From positions 3,658,001 through 3,722,000 of the forward strand of contig NZ_CP041360.1 of assembly GCF_006965485.1 (NCBI RefSeq): a stretch of DNA of 64,000 nt, written 5' to 3'. The notes beneath the pieces are model-generated. The model did no database searches. It was not told the origin of the DNA and saw nothing but the letters and a program-made list of their open reading frames with translations. Positions 8,094 to 16,946 of this stretch are shown in pieces. This DNA is from Spirosoma sp. KCTC 42546. GTDB lineage: Bacteria; Bacteroidota; Bacteroidia; Cytophagales; Spirosomataceae. A program made the position numbers and the translations under genes. Positions within the stretch are counted from its first letter, which is position 1. The number at the start of each line of letters is the position of its first letter.

Positions 8094-9185
8094 TCAACGC
8101 AGTGCCACTAACTGTTTCGACTTCGTTTTGAGCTGGATTTTGTAGAGCGTTGGCCAATTTTTGCCTGTCACATAAAACGCGTTTTCGGCAGGTAGAAAGG
8201 CTATGCCATTCAACACATTGGCTTCCGTATCGATGCCAGCGGGCAGAATCCCTTTCATGTCGAGGTCCCCAACAACTTTCCCGGTCTTTATATCAATCTG
8301 CACAATCCGATTGGTTTTCCAGACGTTGGCGTACACATAGCCGTTCGCATATTCCAACTCATTGAGGTTCATAACAGGGCCCATGTTGTCGTAAACGGCG
8401 AGTTCGCGTTTGCGGTGAAAATCAGACGAGAGAAAAAAGAGCCGGTTGCTGCCGTCACTCAGGATGAGCGTTGAATCGGTGTGGGTCAATCCCCAGCCCT
8501 GGGTAGGATAACTAAACGTCTTCTCCAGCGTAAAATCTAGTTTATATTGAAAGCATACGCCCGATGTCCAGGTTAGCTGGTAAATTCGGTCGTTCAGAAT
8601 AGTGATGCCTTCGCCAAAATATTGATTCGCCAGGGGCACCGATTTTAGAATAGTACCCGTTCGGAAGTCAACCTGCATTAGTTTAGATTGACCGTTGAGG
8701 CCGGTACTTTCGTATAAAACACCGTTATGAAACTCAAGTCCCTGGGTGAAACTGCTCGCCTGATGCGGATAGGTCGTTAGTACCGAATAGGCAATAGGAC
8801 GAGGCTTCGTATCAGACCAGAATTCGATGCCTAGTGTATCTAAATGGATCGTTTTATCAGCCATAACACCCCGGACAATTAACCGGTGCAGCCCTACCAG
8901 TTCTGAGGCAGACAGGATGGAAAGCGAATTTGCCGACTTCTGAACAATGGGTGCTGCGTTGGTATCCAGTGAAACAGTAGCCTCATTCAGTGGTTGGCTC
9001 AACTGGATCGTAATTGTATCCCCGAGTGTATAGGTCGTTTTTGCCAGTGATGCAATGGGCGGCTTTGGTTCATTGGTTTCAGTCTTAGCCGTTTCCTTTT
9101 TTTGTTGACAGCCCAGAGCGAACAACACCATCAACCCACTTAAACCGATACGATAAACACTGCCTCTAATTTGATAATACGTCAT
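8094..9185 (-). CDS. glutaminyl-peptide cyclotransferase (bacterial beta-propeller type), lipoprotein
   Basis: This enzyme converts N-terminal glutamine of peptides to pyroglutamate. The beta-propeller glutamine cyclotransferase family (PF05096) is recognised from FTQGLEFHNGVLYESTGLNGQS, read as two blocks, then YFGEGITIL, IYQLTWTSG, FSYPTQGWGLT, LNELEYANGYVYANVW and FYVTGKNWPTLYKI. The start at 9185 is chosen because it opens a lipoprotein signal (LFALGCQQKKE, lipobox cysteine), whereas the longer frame runs back into the IcmF gene. The mature protein first has an Ig-like stretch (about 90 residues) not found in the minimal enzyme. It starts 22 bases after the IcmF stop on the same strand, so the two are probably co-transcribed. 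Location: lipid-anchored in the periplasm or at the surface. Confidence 0.88.
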   Translation of the reverse strand: MTYYQIRGSVYRIGLSGLMVLFALGCQQKKETAKTETNEPKPPIASLAKTTYTLGDTITIQLSQPLNEATVSLDTNAAPIVQKSANSLSILSASELVGLHRLIVRGVMADKTIHLDTLGIEFWSDTKPRPIAYSVLTTYPHQASSFTQGLEFHNGVLYESTGLNGQSKLMQVDFRTGTILKSVPLANQYFGEGITILNDRIYQLTWTSGVCFQYKLDFTLEKTFSYPTQGWGLTHTDSTLILSDGSNRLFFLSSDFHRKRELAVYDNMGPVMNLNELEYANGYVYANVWKTNRIVQIDIKTGKVVGDLDMKGILPAGIDTEANVLNGIAFLPAENAFYVTGKNWPTLYKIQLKTKSKQLVALR

Positions 9186-9207
9186 TGAGTATAAAAGTCT
9201 GATTTCA

Positions 9208-12200
9208 TTACATATTCCGCCGGTAACGGCCGCCCACGGCGTAAAGCGCGTTCGATAACTGACCGAGAGAGCATACTTTAGTTGCTTCCAGTAAGCTCTC
9301 AAATAGATTGCCATTGGCCAGGGCCGTTGCCTGCAAATTTGCCAGAGCCAGCTCGGCCTCCGTTTGGTTTCGCTCCTGAAAAGCCCGGCATGATTCCACC
9401 GCATAGCGTTTTTCTTCGTCGGTGGAGCGGATCACCTCTGCCGGAACAATGGTTGGTGAACCGGCTGGGTCGAGGAATGTATTGACGCCTACGATGGGTA
9501 GATCGCCGTTGTGTTTCAGCGTTTCGTAGTACATCGATTCCTCCTGAATCTTACTACGCTGGTACATCCGCTCCATCGCGCCCAGCACACCACCGCGCTC
9601 GTTGATGGCCAGAAATTCCTGATAAACAGCTTCTTCAACCAGGTCCGTCAATTCATCAATGACAAACGCACCCTGCAATGGATTTTCATTTTTTGTCAAA
9701 CCAAACTCGCGGTTGATAATTAACTGAATGGCCATTGCCCGTCGGACGGATTCTTCGGTAGGCGTGGTGATGGCTTCGTCGTAAGCATTGGTATGCAATG
9801 AGTTACAGTTGTCGTAAATCGCCAACAGTGCCTGAAGGGTGGTACGGATATCGTTGAAAGCGATTTCCTGTGCATGCAAACTCCGGCCAGAGGTTTGAAT
9901 GTGGTATTTAAGCTTCTGCGAGCGGTCGTTGGCTTTGTACTTATGTTTCATTGCCTTTGCCCAGATACGCCGGGCTACACGCCCGAGCACGGTGTACTCC
10001 GGGTCCATGCCGTTCGAGAAAAAGAACGATAAATTGGGCGCAAACGAATCGACGGACATTCCCCGACTGAGGTAATACTCAACGAATGTAAACCCATTGG
10101 AAAGCGTAAACGCCAGTTGCGAAATCGGATTGGCACCGGCTTCGGCGATGTGATAGCCTGAAATCGAAACTGAATAAAAGTTCTGAACCTGATTATCCGA
10201 GAAATACTGCTGAATATCGCCCATCATTTTAAGGGCAAATTCTGTCGAAAAGATACAGGTGTTCTGTGCCTGATCTTCCTTCAAAATATCAGCCTGTACC
10301 GTTCCCCGCACTTTTCGTAGGGCTTCGGCTTTTATCTGTTCATACACGTCTTTGGGCAGTACCTTATCTCCTGTGGTGCCCAGCAGCGTCAATCCCAAAC
10401 CATCGTTGCCATCGGGTAGGGGGGCGTTATAGGCAGGGAGGGAGGAGCTCTGAGCTGAGAACACCCCCGCGACTCCCTGCTCCCCGCTCCCTGCTCCCTG
10501 CTTTTTCAACCACTTCTCACATTGCTGGTCGATGGCCGCGTTCAGGAAAAAGCCCAGTAACATGGGTGCAGGGCCGTTGATGGTCATGGAAACGGAAGTA
10601 GCCGGATCGCAGAGGTCGAAGCCGGAGTAGAGCTTTTTGGCATCGTCCAGCGTACAAATGCTGACTCCCGAGTTGCCAATCTTACCAAAAATATCGGGTC
10701 GAAAAGCGGGGTCCTCCCCATACAGGGTGACCGAATCGAAAGCGGTTGAGAGTCGTTTGGCGGGTAAGCCTTTCGATACATAGTGGAACCGGCGGTTTGT
10801 GCGCTCAGGCCCACCCTCACCCGCAAACATACGGGTTGGGTCTTCGCCCTCACGTTTGAGTGGGAATACACCTGCCGCGTAGGGAAATTCACCGGGTACG
10901 TTTTCGGTCAGGAGCCAGCGTAGGATGTCGCCCCAGTCGTGGTACCTGGGCAAGCTGACTTTCGGGATTTTTAAGTGAGATAACGTTTCAGAATACAGCG
11001 GCTGCCGGATGATTTTGTCGCGCACGTTGAACTCATAGAACTCCGCTGCGTAGCGTTTCTGAACAGCTGGCCATTGCTGCAAGAGGGTACGGCAATCAGG
11101 CTGAAGTCGGGCTTCGAGTTCATCATATATGCGTTTTAATTCATCTCCGAGGGGTGACCTGGCTGGTTTGGTGTCGTTAACTCCCCCTTCAGGGGGGCGG
11201 GGGGTATTTTTTAGTAATTTCAGTGCGCCGTCAAGCTGATACAGCTGTCGGGCCAACGTTGTTTGATCAGTTACGAACTGGTCAAACCGGCGGCTTTCCT
11301 CTACTATCTCAGCCAGGTAACGTATGCGATCGGGTGGAATGATAGTGGTTGCTGTATGGGGCATCGGGCGTGGTGTACGGATTTTGTGCTCCTCGCTGTT
11401 CCCTGCTGCCGGCTCCACGCCAACCAATTCCATCAGTTTATCAAATAGGGCGTTCATTCCCTCGTCGTTGAACTGGGCAGCTATTGTCCCCAGAATAGGC
11501 AGTTCATCGTCGCGTGTATCCCATTGATTATGATTTCGTCGGTACTGTTTCCGGACATCACGCAACGCATCCAGTGAGCCGCGTTTATCGAACTTATTGA
11601 TCGCGATGACGTCGGCAAAATCAAGCATGTCTATTTTCTCCAACTGCGTAGCGGCCCCATACTCAGCCGTCATCACGTACAAGGTCTTGTCGGCATGCTC
11701 GGTAATCTCCGTATCCGACTGACCAATCCCTGAGGTTTCAACGATGATTAGATCGAACGGAGCTGCTTTACAAACATTAATGGCGTCCTGCACGTGGCGA
11801 CTCAATGCCAGATTTGACTGTCGGGTTGCCAGTGAGCGCATATATACACGGCCTGGTGCACCGGCATGGGAGCTGATGGCATTCATCCGGATTCGGTCGC
11901 CGAGCAAGGCTCCGCCCGTTTTTCGTTTCGAGGGGTCGACCGAGATGATTGCCAGGGTTTTATCTAAATAGGTTCGCAGGAATCGCAGGACTAGCTCATC
12001 TACCAGCGATGATTTGCCCGCGCCACCCGTACCCGTAATGCCGAGAACAGGCGTGCTTACTTGGTTGAGACGTGGGGTTGTATACGAATCAGGATGATTT
12101 TCGGCGGTTGTAATAAGCCGGGCAATCGTTTTAGCGAGTGATGGATCTGCTTGTAGCCCGGCGTTCGGTACGGCAATCGGCAGCAATTCGTAATCACATT

Positions 12201-12645
12201 GACGTAATAAATCGTCAATCATGCCTTGTAAACCCATGCTTCTCCCATCGTCAGGCGAATAAATACGTGTGATGCCGTACGCATGAAGTTCGTTGATTTC
12301 CGCTGGAAGTATCGTGCCGCCCCCTCCGCCGAAAATCTTGATATGCCCTGCGCCAAGTTCATGCAACAGGTCATGCATATACTTGAAAAACTCCAGGTGG
12401 CCTCCCTGATAGCTTGTCACGGCAATGCCCTGCACATCCTCCTGAATGGCACATTCCACAATTTCGGCCACCGACCGGTTATGCCCCAGGTGAATGACCT
12501 CTGCGCCCGAAGCCTGCATCAACCGGCGCATCAGGTTAATGGCGGCATCGTGCCCATCGAACAGCGATGCCGCCGTAACGATGCGGATTTTGTGCGTAAA
12601 TGCCTGCGGTTGCGGAGGGACTGATTTAGGGTGTTGAGCAATCAT
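9208..12645 (-). CDS. icmF: fused isobutyryl-CoA mutase IcmF (B12 domain, G-protein chaperone, mutase)
   Basis: A 1145-residue fusion enzyme that interconverts isobutyryl-CoA and n-butyryl-CoA using adenosylcobalamin. Domains in order: a B12-binding domain with DGHDAA (His32 ligates cobalt); a MeaB-like GTPase with P-loop GTGGAGKS (205-212), which loads and protects the cofactor; a linker; and a mutase TIM barrel. Two substrate-site residues separate this family from methylmalonyl-CoA mutase: Phe in RMFAGEG (near 605, where the latter has Tyr) and Gln in AQNTCIF (near 795, where it has Arg). Both indicate a non-carboxylated acyl-CoA substrate. The protein is longer than usual because the linker and barrel loops carry three in-frame repeat insertions (11386-11416, 11141-11209, 10473-10502). 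A good promoter lies at 12690-12718. Confidence 0.95.
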   Translation of the reverse strand: MIAQHPKSVPPQPQAFTHKIRIVTAASLFDGHDAAINLMRRLMQASGAEVIHLGHNRSVAEIVECAIQEDVQGIAVTSYQGGHLEFFKYMHDLLHELGAGHIKIFGGGGGTILPAEINELHAYGITRIYSPDDGRSMGLQGMIDDLLRQCDYELLPIAVPNAGLQADPSLAKTIARLITTAENHPDSYTTPRLNQVSTPVLGITGTGGAGKSSLVDELVLRFLRTYLDKTLAIISVDPSKRKTGGALLGDRIRMNAISSHAGAPGRVYMRSLATRQSNLALSRHVQDAINVCKAAPFDLIIVETSGIGQSDTEITEHADKTLYVMTAEYGAATQLEKIDMLDFADVIAINKFDKRGSLDALRDVRKQYRRNHNQWDTRDDELPILGTIAAQFNDEGMNALFDKLMELVGVEPAAGNSEEHKIRTPRPMPHTATTIIPPDRIRYLAEIVEESRRFDQFVTDQTTLARQLYQLDGALKLLKNTPRPPEGGVNDTKPARSPLGDELKRIYDELEARLQPDCRTLLQQWPAVQKRYAAEFYEFNVRDKIIRQPLYSETLSHLKIPKVSLPRYHDWGDILRWLLTENVPGEFPYAAGVFPLKREGEDPTRMFAGEGGPERTNRRFHYVSKGLPAKRLSTAFDSVTLYGEDPAFRPDIFGKIGNSGVSICTLDDAKKLYSGFDLCDPATSVSMTINGPAPMLLGFFLNAAIDQQCEKWLKKQGAGSGEQGVAGVFSAQSSSLPAYNAPLPDGNDGLGLTLLGTTGDKVLPKDVYEQIKAEALRKVRGTVQADILKEDQAQNTCIFSTEFALKMMGDIQQYFSDNQVQNFYSVSISGYHIAEAGANPISQLAFTLSNGFTFVEYYLSRGMSVDSFAPNLSFFFSNGMDPEYTVLGRVARRIWAKAMKHKYKANDRSQKLKYHIQTSGRSLHAQEIAFNDIRTTLQALLAIYDNCNSLHTNAYDEAITTPTEESVRRAMAIQLIINREFGLTKNENPLQGAFVIDELTDLVEEAVYQEFLAINERGGVLGAMERMYQRSKIQEESMYYETLKHNGDLPIVGVNTFLDPAGSPTIVPAEVIRSTDEEKRYAVESCRAFQERNQTEAELALANLQATALANGNLFESLLEATKVCSLGQLSNALYAVGGRYRRNM
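10473..10502. repeat. GCTCCCTGC-type repeat inserted in frame in icmF
   Basis: The plus strand reads as near-repeats of CTCCCTGC and TCCCCGC. On the coding strand this gives the Gly/Ser/Gln-rich peptide [12 protein letters not shown] in a loop just before the conserved [11 protein letters not shown] block of the mutase. It looks like an element inserted in a tolerant loop. Confidence 0.6.
11141..11209. repeat. palindromic element inserted in frame in icmF (PPEGG...SPLGD type)
   Basis: On the coding strand it reads TPRPPEGG, a short spacer, then SPLGD. The core CCCCCTTCAGGGGGG forms a GC-rich hairpin. Peptides of this wording recur as linker insertions in Bacteroidota proteins. Here it sits between the G-protein chaperone and the mutase domains. 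Confidence 0.6.
11386..11416. repeat. degenerate GAGCAGGGAAC-type repeat in icmF linker
   Basis: The coding strand shows GGCAGCAGGGAACAGCGAGG, a diverged relative of the 10473-10502 words, encoding [10 protein letters not shown] in the linker after the GTPase domain. This is weaker than the other two insertions. Confidence 0.4.
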
Positions 12646-12689
12646 GGACTGGTTTATTGACTACGGCTTAGGAATAGAAATTAGTCCAC

Positions 12690-12718
12690 CAAAGTTACGA
12701 ATCGAACTGGATTGCAAA
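12690..12718 (-). promoter_or_regulatory. Bacteroidota-type promoter for icmF
   Basis: On the minus strand TAACTTTG (12697-12690) matches TAnnTTTG and TTTG (12718-12715) lies 17 bases upstream. The leader before the ATG at 12645 would be about 40 bases. Confidence 0.6.
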
Positions 12719-12773
12719 CTCGTTCGGGTAAATACACCGTTTGTCCAGCCAACAGCTCACTGAACCGACTAGA

Positions 12774-12805
12774 TTGGCTTAGAAGAGCGTTATTTGGTAG
12801 CTTTG
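12774..12805 (+). promoter_or_regulatory. probable promoter for the TraB/GumN gene
   Basis: TAGCTTTG (12798-12805) matches the -7 consensus. TTG (12774-12776) lies 21 bases upstream. The leader would be about 85 bases. Confidence 0.45.
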
Positions 12806-12897
12806 GGAACGCTGATTCGTAAGAACGGGTAGGCTTTACCAGGCGTATTTTTAACTCATAATGATCCTAAAAATCTGCGTGCCATACGATAACGAAC

Positions 12898-13779
12898 ATG
12901 AAAAAAAATATAGCATCTAAAATTGCCCTGGCGGGCCTACTCGCAACGAGTACGTTGACTACACAAGTTCAGGCCCAGGACAAAGCATTACTGTACGAAG
13001 TAACAGGCCCCGGATTATCGAAGCCATCGTACCTGTATGGTACCTTTCATCTCATTTGCCCCAACGATCTCCAAATAACCGACGAGATTAAAAAAGCAGT
13101 TGGCGATGCCCAGCAGGTGTATCTGGAACTGGATATGGATGATCCTGCCATGATGGCAAGTATGCAGAAGGCAGTGATGATGTCGGGCGGCAAGTCGGTT
13201 AAAGAACTACTGTCTGCCGACGATTACACCGTATTAGACAATTACCTCAAGCAGAAAATGGGTATGGGACTGGCGCAAATGGGCATGTTCAAACCCATTG
13301 GGATAATGTCGATGATGTACATGACCATGCTGCCTTGTCAACCTGCGTCCTACGATATGACCTTTGCACAAATGGCAGCCGCTGATAAAAAGGAAGTTTT
13401 TGGCCTTGAAACCATTGAAGCTGAAATGGCTGCTTTAGATAAAATCCCGCTCACAGAACAGCTAAAAGGGTTGGTTGATATGGCGAAGAATCCCGATGAA
13501 GCGAAGAAGGAGTTTGCTGAATTGATCGACACATACAAAGACCATGACCTTGGCAAGCTGATGGGGTCCATGAAAACCAGCAAATTCAGCGGGGGGGATT
13601 TTTCGCAGTTTGAAGAGAGTCTACTCGGGGAGCGGAATAGCAATTGGATTCCAGTTATTGAGAAAGCTGCGAAAGAAAAACCCACCTTTTTTGCCTTCGG
13701 AGCCGGGCACCTGGGTAACGAAAAAGGAGTTGTGAATCTGCTGCGTAAAAAAGGGTACACCGTGAAGCCGTTGCAGTAA
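12898..13779 (+). CDS. TraB/GumN family secreted protein
   Basis: A 293-residue protein with a signal peptide (MKKNIASKIALAGLLATSTL then TTQVQAQ). The TraB/GumN fold (PF01963, Tiki-like) shows the conserved GTFHLICP motif near the start of the mature protein, the middle YLELDMDDP segment, and the C-terminal FAFGAGHLGNEKGVVNLLRKKGY block. The Gly-x-His pairs are the presumed metal or catalytic residues of this superfamily, some animal members of which are metalloproteases. The bacterial role is not established. There is a Met-rich stretch around residues 75-145 (MMASMQKAVMM and later MSMMYMTML). It is convergent with the next gene, with stop codons directly abutting. Confidence 0.88.
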   Translation: MKKNIASKIALAGLLATSTLTTQVQAQDKALLYEVTGPGLSKPSYLYGTFHLICPNDLQITDEIKKAVGDAQQVYLELDMDDPAMMASMQKAVMMSGGKSVKELLSADDYTVLDNYLKQKMGMGLAQMGMFKPIGIMSMMYMTMLPCQPASYDMTFAQMAAADKKEVFGLETIEAEMAALDKIPLTEQLKGLVDMAKNPDEAKKEFAELIDTYKDHDLGKLMGSMKTSKFSGGDFSQFEESLLGERNSNWIPVIEKAAKEKPTFFAFGAGHLGNEKGVVNLLRKKGYTVKPLQ

Positions 13780-14271
13780 CTAATACCGACGATGGGTCAA
13801 GGTGAACAGATAACCTGTATAGTTGCCCGACATGCCATTGCCACTCCAGACGGGCTGGCAGGTAACGATGGTGTTGGCTGCCTTTGCCGACGTAAATAAC
13901 TGACGATCGGTTGTAACAGGGTCAATCTGGTAGCCAAGTTTAATTAATTCGGCCCGTAATGTTTCATACTGTTCTTTTGATTGCACCTGATACGTCAGAA
14001 TATCCGACCGGCTATTGCGATCATACTGAATGAGCGCCAATGACTGAGATGGATCCTGAATGTACGGCGTCGGCTGGTAGGCGAACAAACAGGTCCAGCC
14101 GTTTAATCCCCCCGAACTTTTGTAACAAACAAATCCCTCCCGAAACATACAGGCGTCAAACTTATCGGCAGATGTACTCAGGCATTGAAACAGATCCGGC
14201 ATGTGCACGCGCTGAGCGAACGAAGTAGAGTGCCAAAGAAAAAAGCCAAGTAACAGAGCTGAGAAGCGCAT
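13780..14271 (-). CDS. secreted protein of unknown function
   Basis: A 163-residue protein beginning with a signal peptide (MRFSALLLGFFLWHSTSFAQ). The mature part carries five cysteines (CLSTS, DACMF, VCYK, WTCLF, VTCQP), suggesting disulphide bonds in the periplasm or outside. It has an alternating strand-like pattern and ends FTLTHRRY. I do not recognise the family. The stop abuts the stop of the convergent TraB/GumN gene, and the start lies just below the 14283-14333 hairpin that ends the upstream isochorismatase-like transcript, so it is probably transcribed alone. Confidence 0.7.
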   Translation of the reverse strand: MRFSALLLGFFLWHSTSFAQRVHMPDLFQCLSTSADKFDACMFREGFVCYKSSGGLNGWTCLFAYQPTPYIQDPSQSLALIQYDRNSRSDILTYQVQSKEQYETLRAELIKLGYQIDPVTTDRQLFTSAKAANTIVTCQPVWSGNGMSGNYTGYLFTLTHRRY

Positions 14272-14282
14272 TGGTTAGGTAA

Positions 14283-14333
14283 CGAATTATTGATAGTGAG
14301 GTAAGGTATCATTACCTCACTATCAATAATTCG
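14283..14333 (-). terminator. 22-bp perfect hairpin after the isochorismatase-like gene
   Basis: The arms 14283-14304 and 14312-14333 are perfect complements with a 7-base loop (GGTATCA). The outer part is AT-rich (CGAATTATTGATAG). It lies between two minus-strand genes, about 60 bases past the stop of the upstream one. Confidence 0.65.
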
Positions 14334-14395
14334 GCCAGAATCTGACGGTAGTGGCATCCTGGAGCTCAGTTGACCTACTTCCTTCTGTGAACCAG

Positions 14396-15031
14396 TTACC
14401 GCAAAATCACCGATTCTGTATCCGTAGATACATTTTTTGCCAGCCCTGTCAGGTCAAGTTGAGTAGAGGGTGATGTATCGGCCTGAAGAACGCGCTTCAT
14501 ATATGCAAGGGCATCGTAGGAATGAGTTGCTTTGATAGCGGCCACACAGTCGGAGGGTACGCTGAGTGTTAAATCTCGCATAAAGGCATCATTGGCCGAA
14601 AAAAGGACGCAGGAGTCGGTACTGATACCCGTCAAGATTAGATGCTTTACCTTCAGATAGGTTAGCAACACGTCCAGCGACGTCTCGTAAAAGGCAGAGT
14701 TCTTGGGTTTAAGCACAAAATAATCGTCATGTTCAGGTTTGAGCACTTCGGCCAGATACTGTCCCCGAACGTGATCGGTTAGCACATGGTCAACAACTTC
14801 ATTGAAGTTCGACCGCCATCGACCAAAATTATCGTTGGTGTAAATGACAGGTATATTGCTGGATTTGGCTCGTTGTTTTAGGGCAGCAATGGTTTCGGCC
14901 ACACGGCAGGCTGGTTCTAAAAGGGTATCTCCTCCAGGAAACTCCAGATCATTGATCATGTCGATGATCAACAGAGCTACAGGTGATGAATCAGGCACAT
15001 TTCCATGCAAATTTCCATTTTTAGCGTCCAT
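14396..15031 (-). CDS. isochorismatase-family cysteine hydrolase
   Basis: A 211-residue cytoplasmic hydrolase of the isochorismatase / nicotinamidase superfamily. The catalytic triad can be read as Asp24 (LLIIDMINDL), Lys108 (VLKPKNSAF) and Cys141 (GISTDSCVLFSANDA). The cis-peptide segment GISTDSC is typical. Members hydrolyse amides or vinyl ethers. The lack of the nicotinamidase metal-site pattern DxHxxxH, together with the long N-terminal lead, suggests an uncharacterised amidase-like member rather than PncA. The gene stands alone and ends in a strong hairpin. Confidence 0.85.
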   Translation of the reverse strand: MDAKNGNLHGNVPDSSPVALLIIDMINDLEFPGGDTLLEPACRVAETIAALKQRAKSSNIPVIYTNDNFGRWRSNFNEVVDHVLTDHVRGQYLAEVLKPEHDDYFVLKPKNSAFYETSLDVLLTYLKVKHLILTGISTDSCVLFSANDAFMRDLTLSVPSDCVAAIKATHSYDALAYMKRVLQADTSPSTQLDLTGLAKNVSTDTESVILR

Positions 15032-15113
15032 ACGTTACGTTAGATAGAACGGGTTATGTATATCCTTCATAACTATTTCTTCTCCCAGTTAACTCTATTT
15101 TCGCCGTCAATTG

Positions 15114-15944
15114 TTAGTTGGCGGGCTTGGTGGTATACTCCATAAATCGGTAAACTTCCTGCCGTACAAAGTCAAATACCTGGGCTGTCTGGTTACGCAG
15201 TTGCTTATACGCCGGGGCTGGCATAACCGGATTCGGTGTATCGGCTAATACCGGATTCGCTACGGCTCCAAGGTTGCTTACATACTGGGCAATACTGAAT
15301 TCGTAGCCTTTTTCGCTGCCATTAGGGATAATTAATGACGAAAAATCCCAGCCGAGCAGGTTGTTTCGTTTAATGCGTTCTTCGCTGAGTCGCTTTAATT
15401 GACCAACGGTACCCTCATAGTCAGCACCTGGATTCCGACGACGAATCCGGTCGATCACCATCAGTTGCGTACCGTCAGGCGCGAATTTTGGTGCGTACGT
15501 ACCGTCATTGATTTCCCAGATTTCTATTTTAACGACGGGAGCCGTGTTACGGTCACGCCGTTGCAGATCCGCCATTTTCTGTTGGACGCTATCGCCATAA
15601 ATTCGGGCCATTGCTTCCGGCGATGCGCCTTTTATGGCCATCTCATGGGTTACAATTCGGGTTACATAGTCGTATTCGGTCTGGTTCGGGTTCGACGTGA
15701 ACTGCTTGACAGTCATGTACCAGCCCTCGAGTTTACCCTCATCAACAGCGGCCTGATTTACTTTTTTCCATTCCCGTTCAACAGGTAACGCATCCTGAAT
15801 GGTAAGGCCCGGATTCAGTTTGTGATAAATCAGGTACATGTAGGTTTTCTGGGGCGTTTTCGATTGGGCTGATGCGCCTGAACTACACAGAAATAAAAAG
15901 CTTAAAACGATACTAGCGTTTCGGAACGTAGACGGGGAAATCAT
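15114..15944 (-). CDS. secreted protein of unknown function
   Basis: A protein of about 276 residues. I choose the start at 15944 because it opens directly into a signal peptide (NASIVLSFLFLCSSGASAQ); a longer frame reaches 15998. The mature part has two similar-looking halves, each with a long amphipathic helix followed by strands. There is a conserved-looking GWYMTVKQF in the first half and a matching LLGWDFSSLIIPNGSEKGYE in the second (two blocks), which suggests an internally duplicated alpha+beta dimeric-barrel-like fold, inferred by eye only. I do not recognise the family. No neighbour suggests a job. Confidence 0.65.
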   Translation of the reverse strand: MISPSTFRNASIVLSFLFLCSSGASAQSKTPQKTYMYLIYHKLNPGLTIQDALPVEREWKKVNQAAVDEGKLEGWYMTVKQFTSNPNQTEYDYVTRIVTHEMAIKGASPEAMARIYGDSVQQKMADLQRRDRNTAPVVKIEIWEINDGTYAPKFAPDGTQLMVIDRIRRRNPGADYEGTVGQLKRLSEERIKRNNLLGWDFSSLIIPNGSEKGYEFSIAQYVSNLGAVANPVLADTPNPVMPAPAYKQLRNQTAQVFDFVRQEVYRFMEYTTKPAN

Positions 15945-16034
15945 ACTAAGAGAATGGAGATTAGGTAGGCTGGTCATTTGATTTACTTGAAAAGGCATTC
16001 ACGGACGTTGGTTACCTACCTGATGATGATAGAA

Positions 16035-16151
16035 CGCGGATTTTTATGATGATTATGATTGATTTATGATTTTAAAAATGAGATGAAATTAATTGGCCAG
16101 TCACTGTTTTGAAAACCATAACCTGATCATAACCATCATGAAAAATCAGCG
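16035..16151. repeat. ATTTTTATGATGATTATGATT-type inverted repeat
   Basis: The left arm 16035-16073 pairs with the right arm 16112-16151 at about four positions in five, with one indel. The words are CGCGGATTTTTATGATGATT on the left and, reversed, CGCTGATTTTTCATGATGGT on the right. It fills most of the 240-base gap between the secreted protein gene and the sigma factor gene. Confidence 0.65.
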
Positions 16152-16159
16152 GGCTATTG

Positions 16160-16210
16160 CATTTTATAAATAAAAAATAAAAATGGATTGGGGGATTTTT
16201 CGGGCGAACT
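16160..16210 (+). promoter_or_regulatory. probable promoter/leader of the sigma-anti-sigma-SusCD locus
   Basis: An AT-rich run containing ATTTTATAAATAAAAAAT is followed by GGGGGATTTTTCG. The same layout (ATTTTATAAAAAAA, then GGGGACATTTTTCG) precedes the second FecR gene at 63065-63110. Shared by two FecR-linked loci, it may be a cell-surface-signalling promoter or leader. Confidence 0.4.
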
Positions 16211-16240
16211 TGTCTTAGTCATACCAGACCCTTCTACTCG

Positions 16241-16921
16241 ATGCCCGCTAACGTGATTTCTTTTCGCCCTCATACCGATCCAACACCCGTTGGGCCAACC
16301 CCGTTGCCTCGTAGTGATACCGACGCTCCTATACCTATGTCGCCGGATGGTGAACTGTTTATCCGAAATGCGTTTGCCACAGACCCACGAGTAGGGTGTG
16401 AGCTGCTCTTTCGTCAGTATTTTGCGCCCTTATGCAGCCATGCCATTCGGTTTGTTTACAACCGGCAGGCGGCAGAGGACCTGGTAGCCGATCTATTTTA
16501 CACCTTTTATACCAGGGAACTGTACAAACAAATCACCGGCTCGTATCGGGCGTATCTCTATCAGGCGGTTCGAAATCGGTCCTATAACAGCCTGCGCTGG
16601 GAATTAAGTCGGCAGGAAACGTTGCCGGATGACCTTGATCGGCCTGATCTGGAAACTACCCAACCCGACCGGCTTCTGCAACAGGATGAACTCTACAGGG
16701 CCTTGGAACTGGCGGTTCAGCAGTTGCCTACCCAACGACAACGCGTGTTTTTGCTCAGCCGGTTTGAAGGTAAATCGTATAAAGAGATTGCCCTGGAAAT
16801 GGGGCTGGCCCCTAAAACAGTGGAGAATCATCTGCTAAAGGCTACTTCTACGGTTCGGCAACTCCTCCGGCAACAAAAGCTGATTAGCTGGGGCCTATTG
16901 GTAGTCATGGCCTTTTCCTAA
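16241..16921 (+). CDS. ECF sigma-70 factor, FecI-like (Bacteroidetes type)
   Basis: A 226-residue extracytoplasmic-function sigma factor. Region 2 lies around FRQYFAPLCSHAIRF then AEDLVADLFYTFY. Region 4 is the helix-turn-helix KSYKEIALEMGLAPKTVENH, preceded by LPTQRQRVFLLSRFEG. A short hydrophobic end (WGLLVVMAF) is typical of the Bacteroidetes family. It directs RNA polymerase to the downstream SusC/SusD operon when released by its FecR anti-sigma partner, whose gene follows after 25 bases. The N-terminal extension of about 45 residues is Pro-rich and variable. Confidence 0.92.
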   Translation: MPANVISFRPHTDPTPVGPTPLPRSDTDAPIPMSPDGELFIRNAFATDPRVGCELLFRQYFAPLCSHAIRFVYNRQAAEDLVADLFYTFYTRELYKQITGSYRAYLYQAVRNRSYNSLRWELSRQETLPDDLDRPDLETTQPDRLLQQDELYRALELAVQQLPTQRQRVFLLSRFEGKSYKEIALEMGLAPKTVENHLLKATSTVRQLLRQQKLISWGLLVVMAFS

Positions 16922-16946
16922 AACTCAACGATAAATCCACCATTTT

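Noticed and set aside
9208..12645. Methylmalonyl-CoA mutase for the fused mutase
   Set aside because: The domain order B12-GTPase-mutase and the Phe/Gln substrate-site residues fit IcmF instead.
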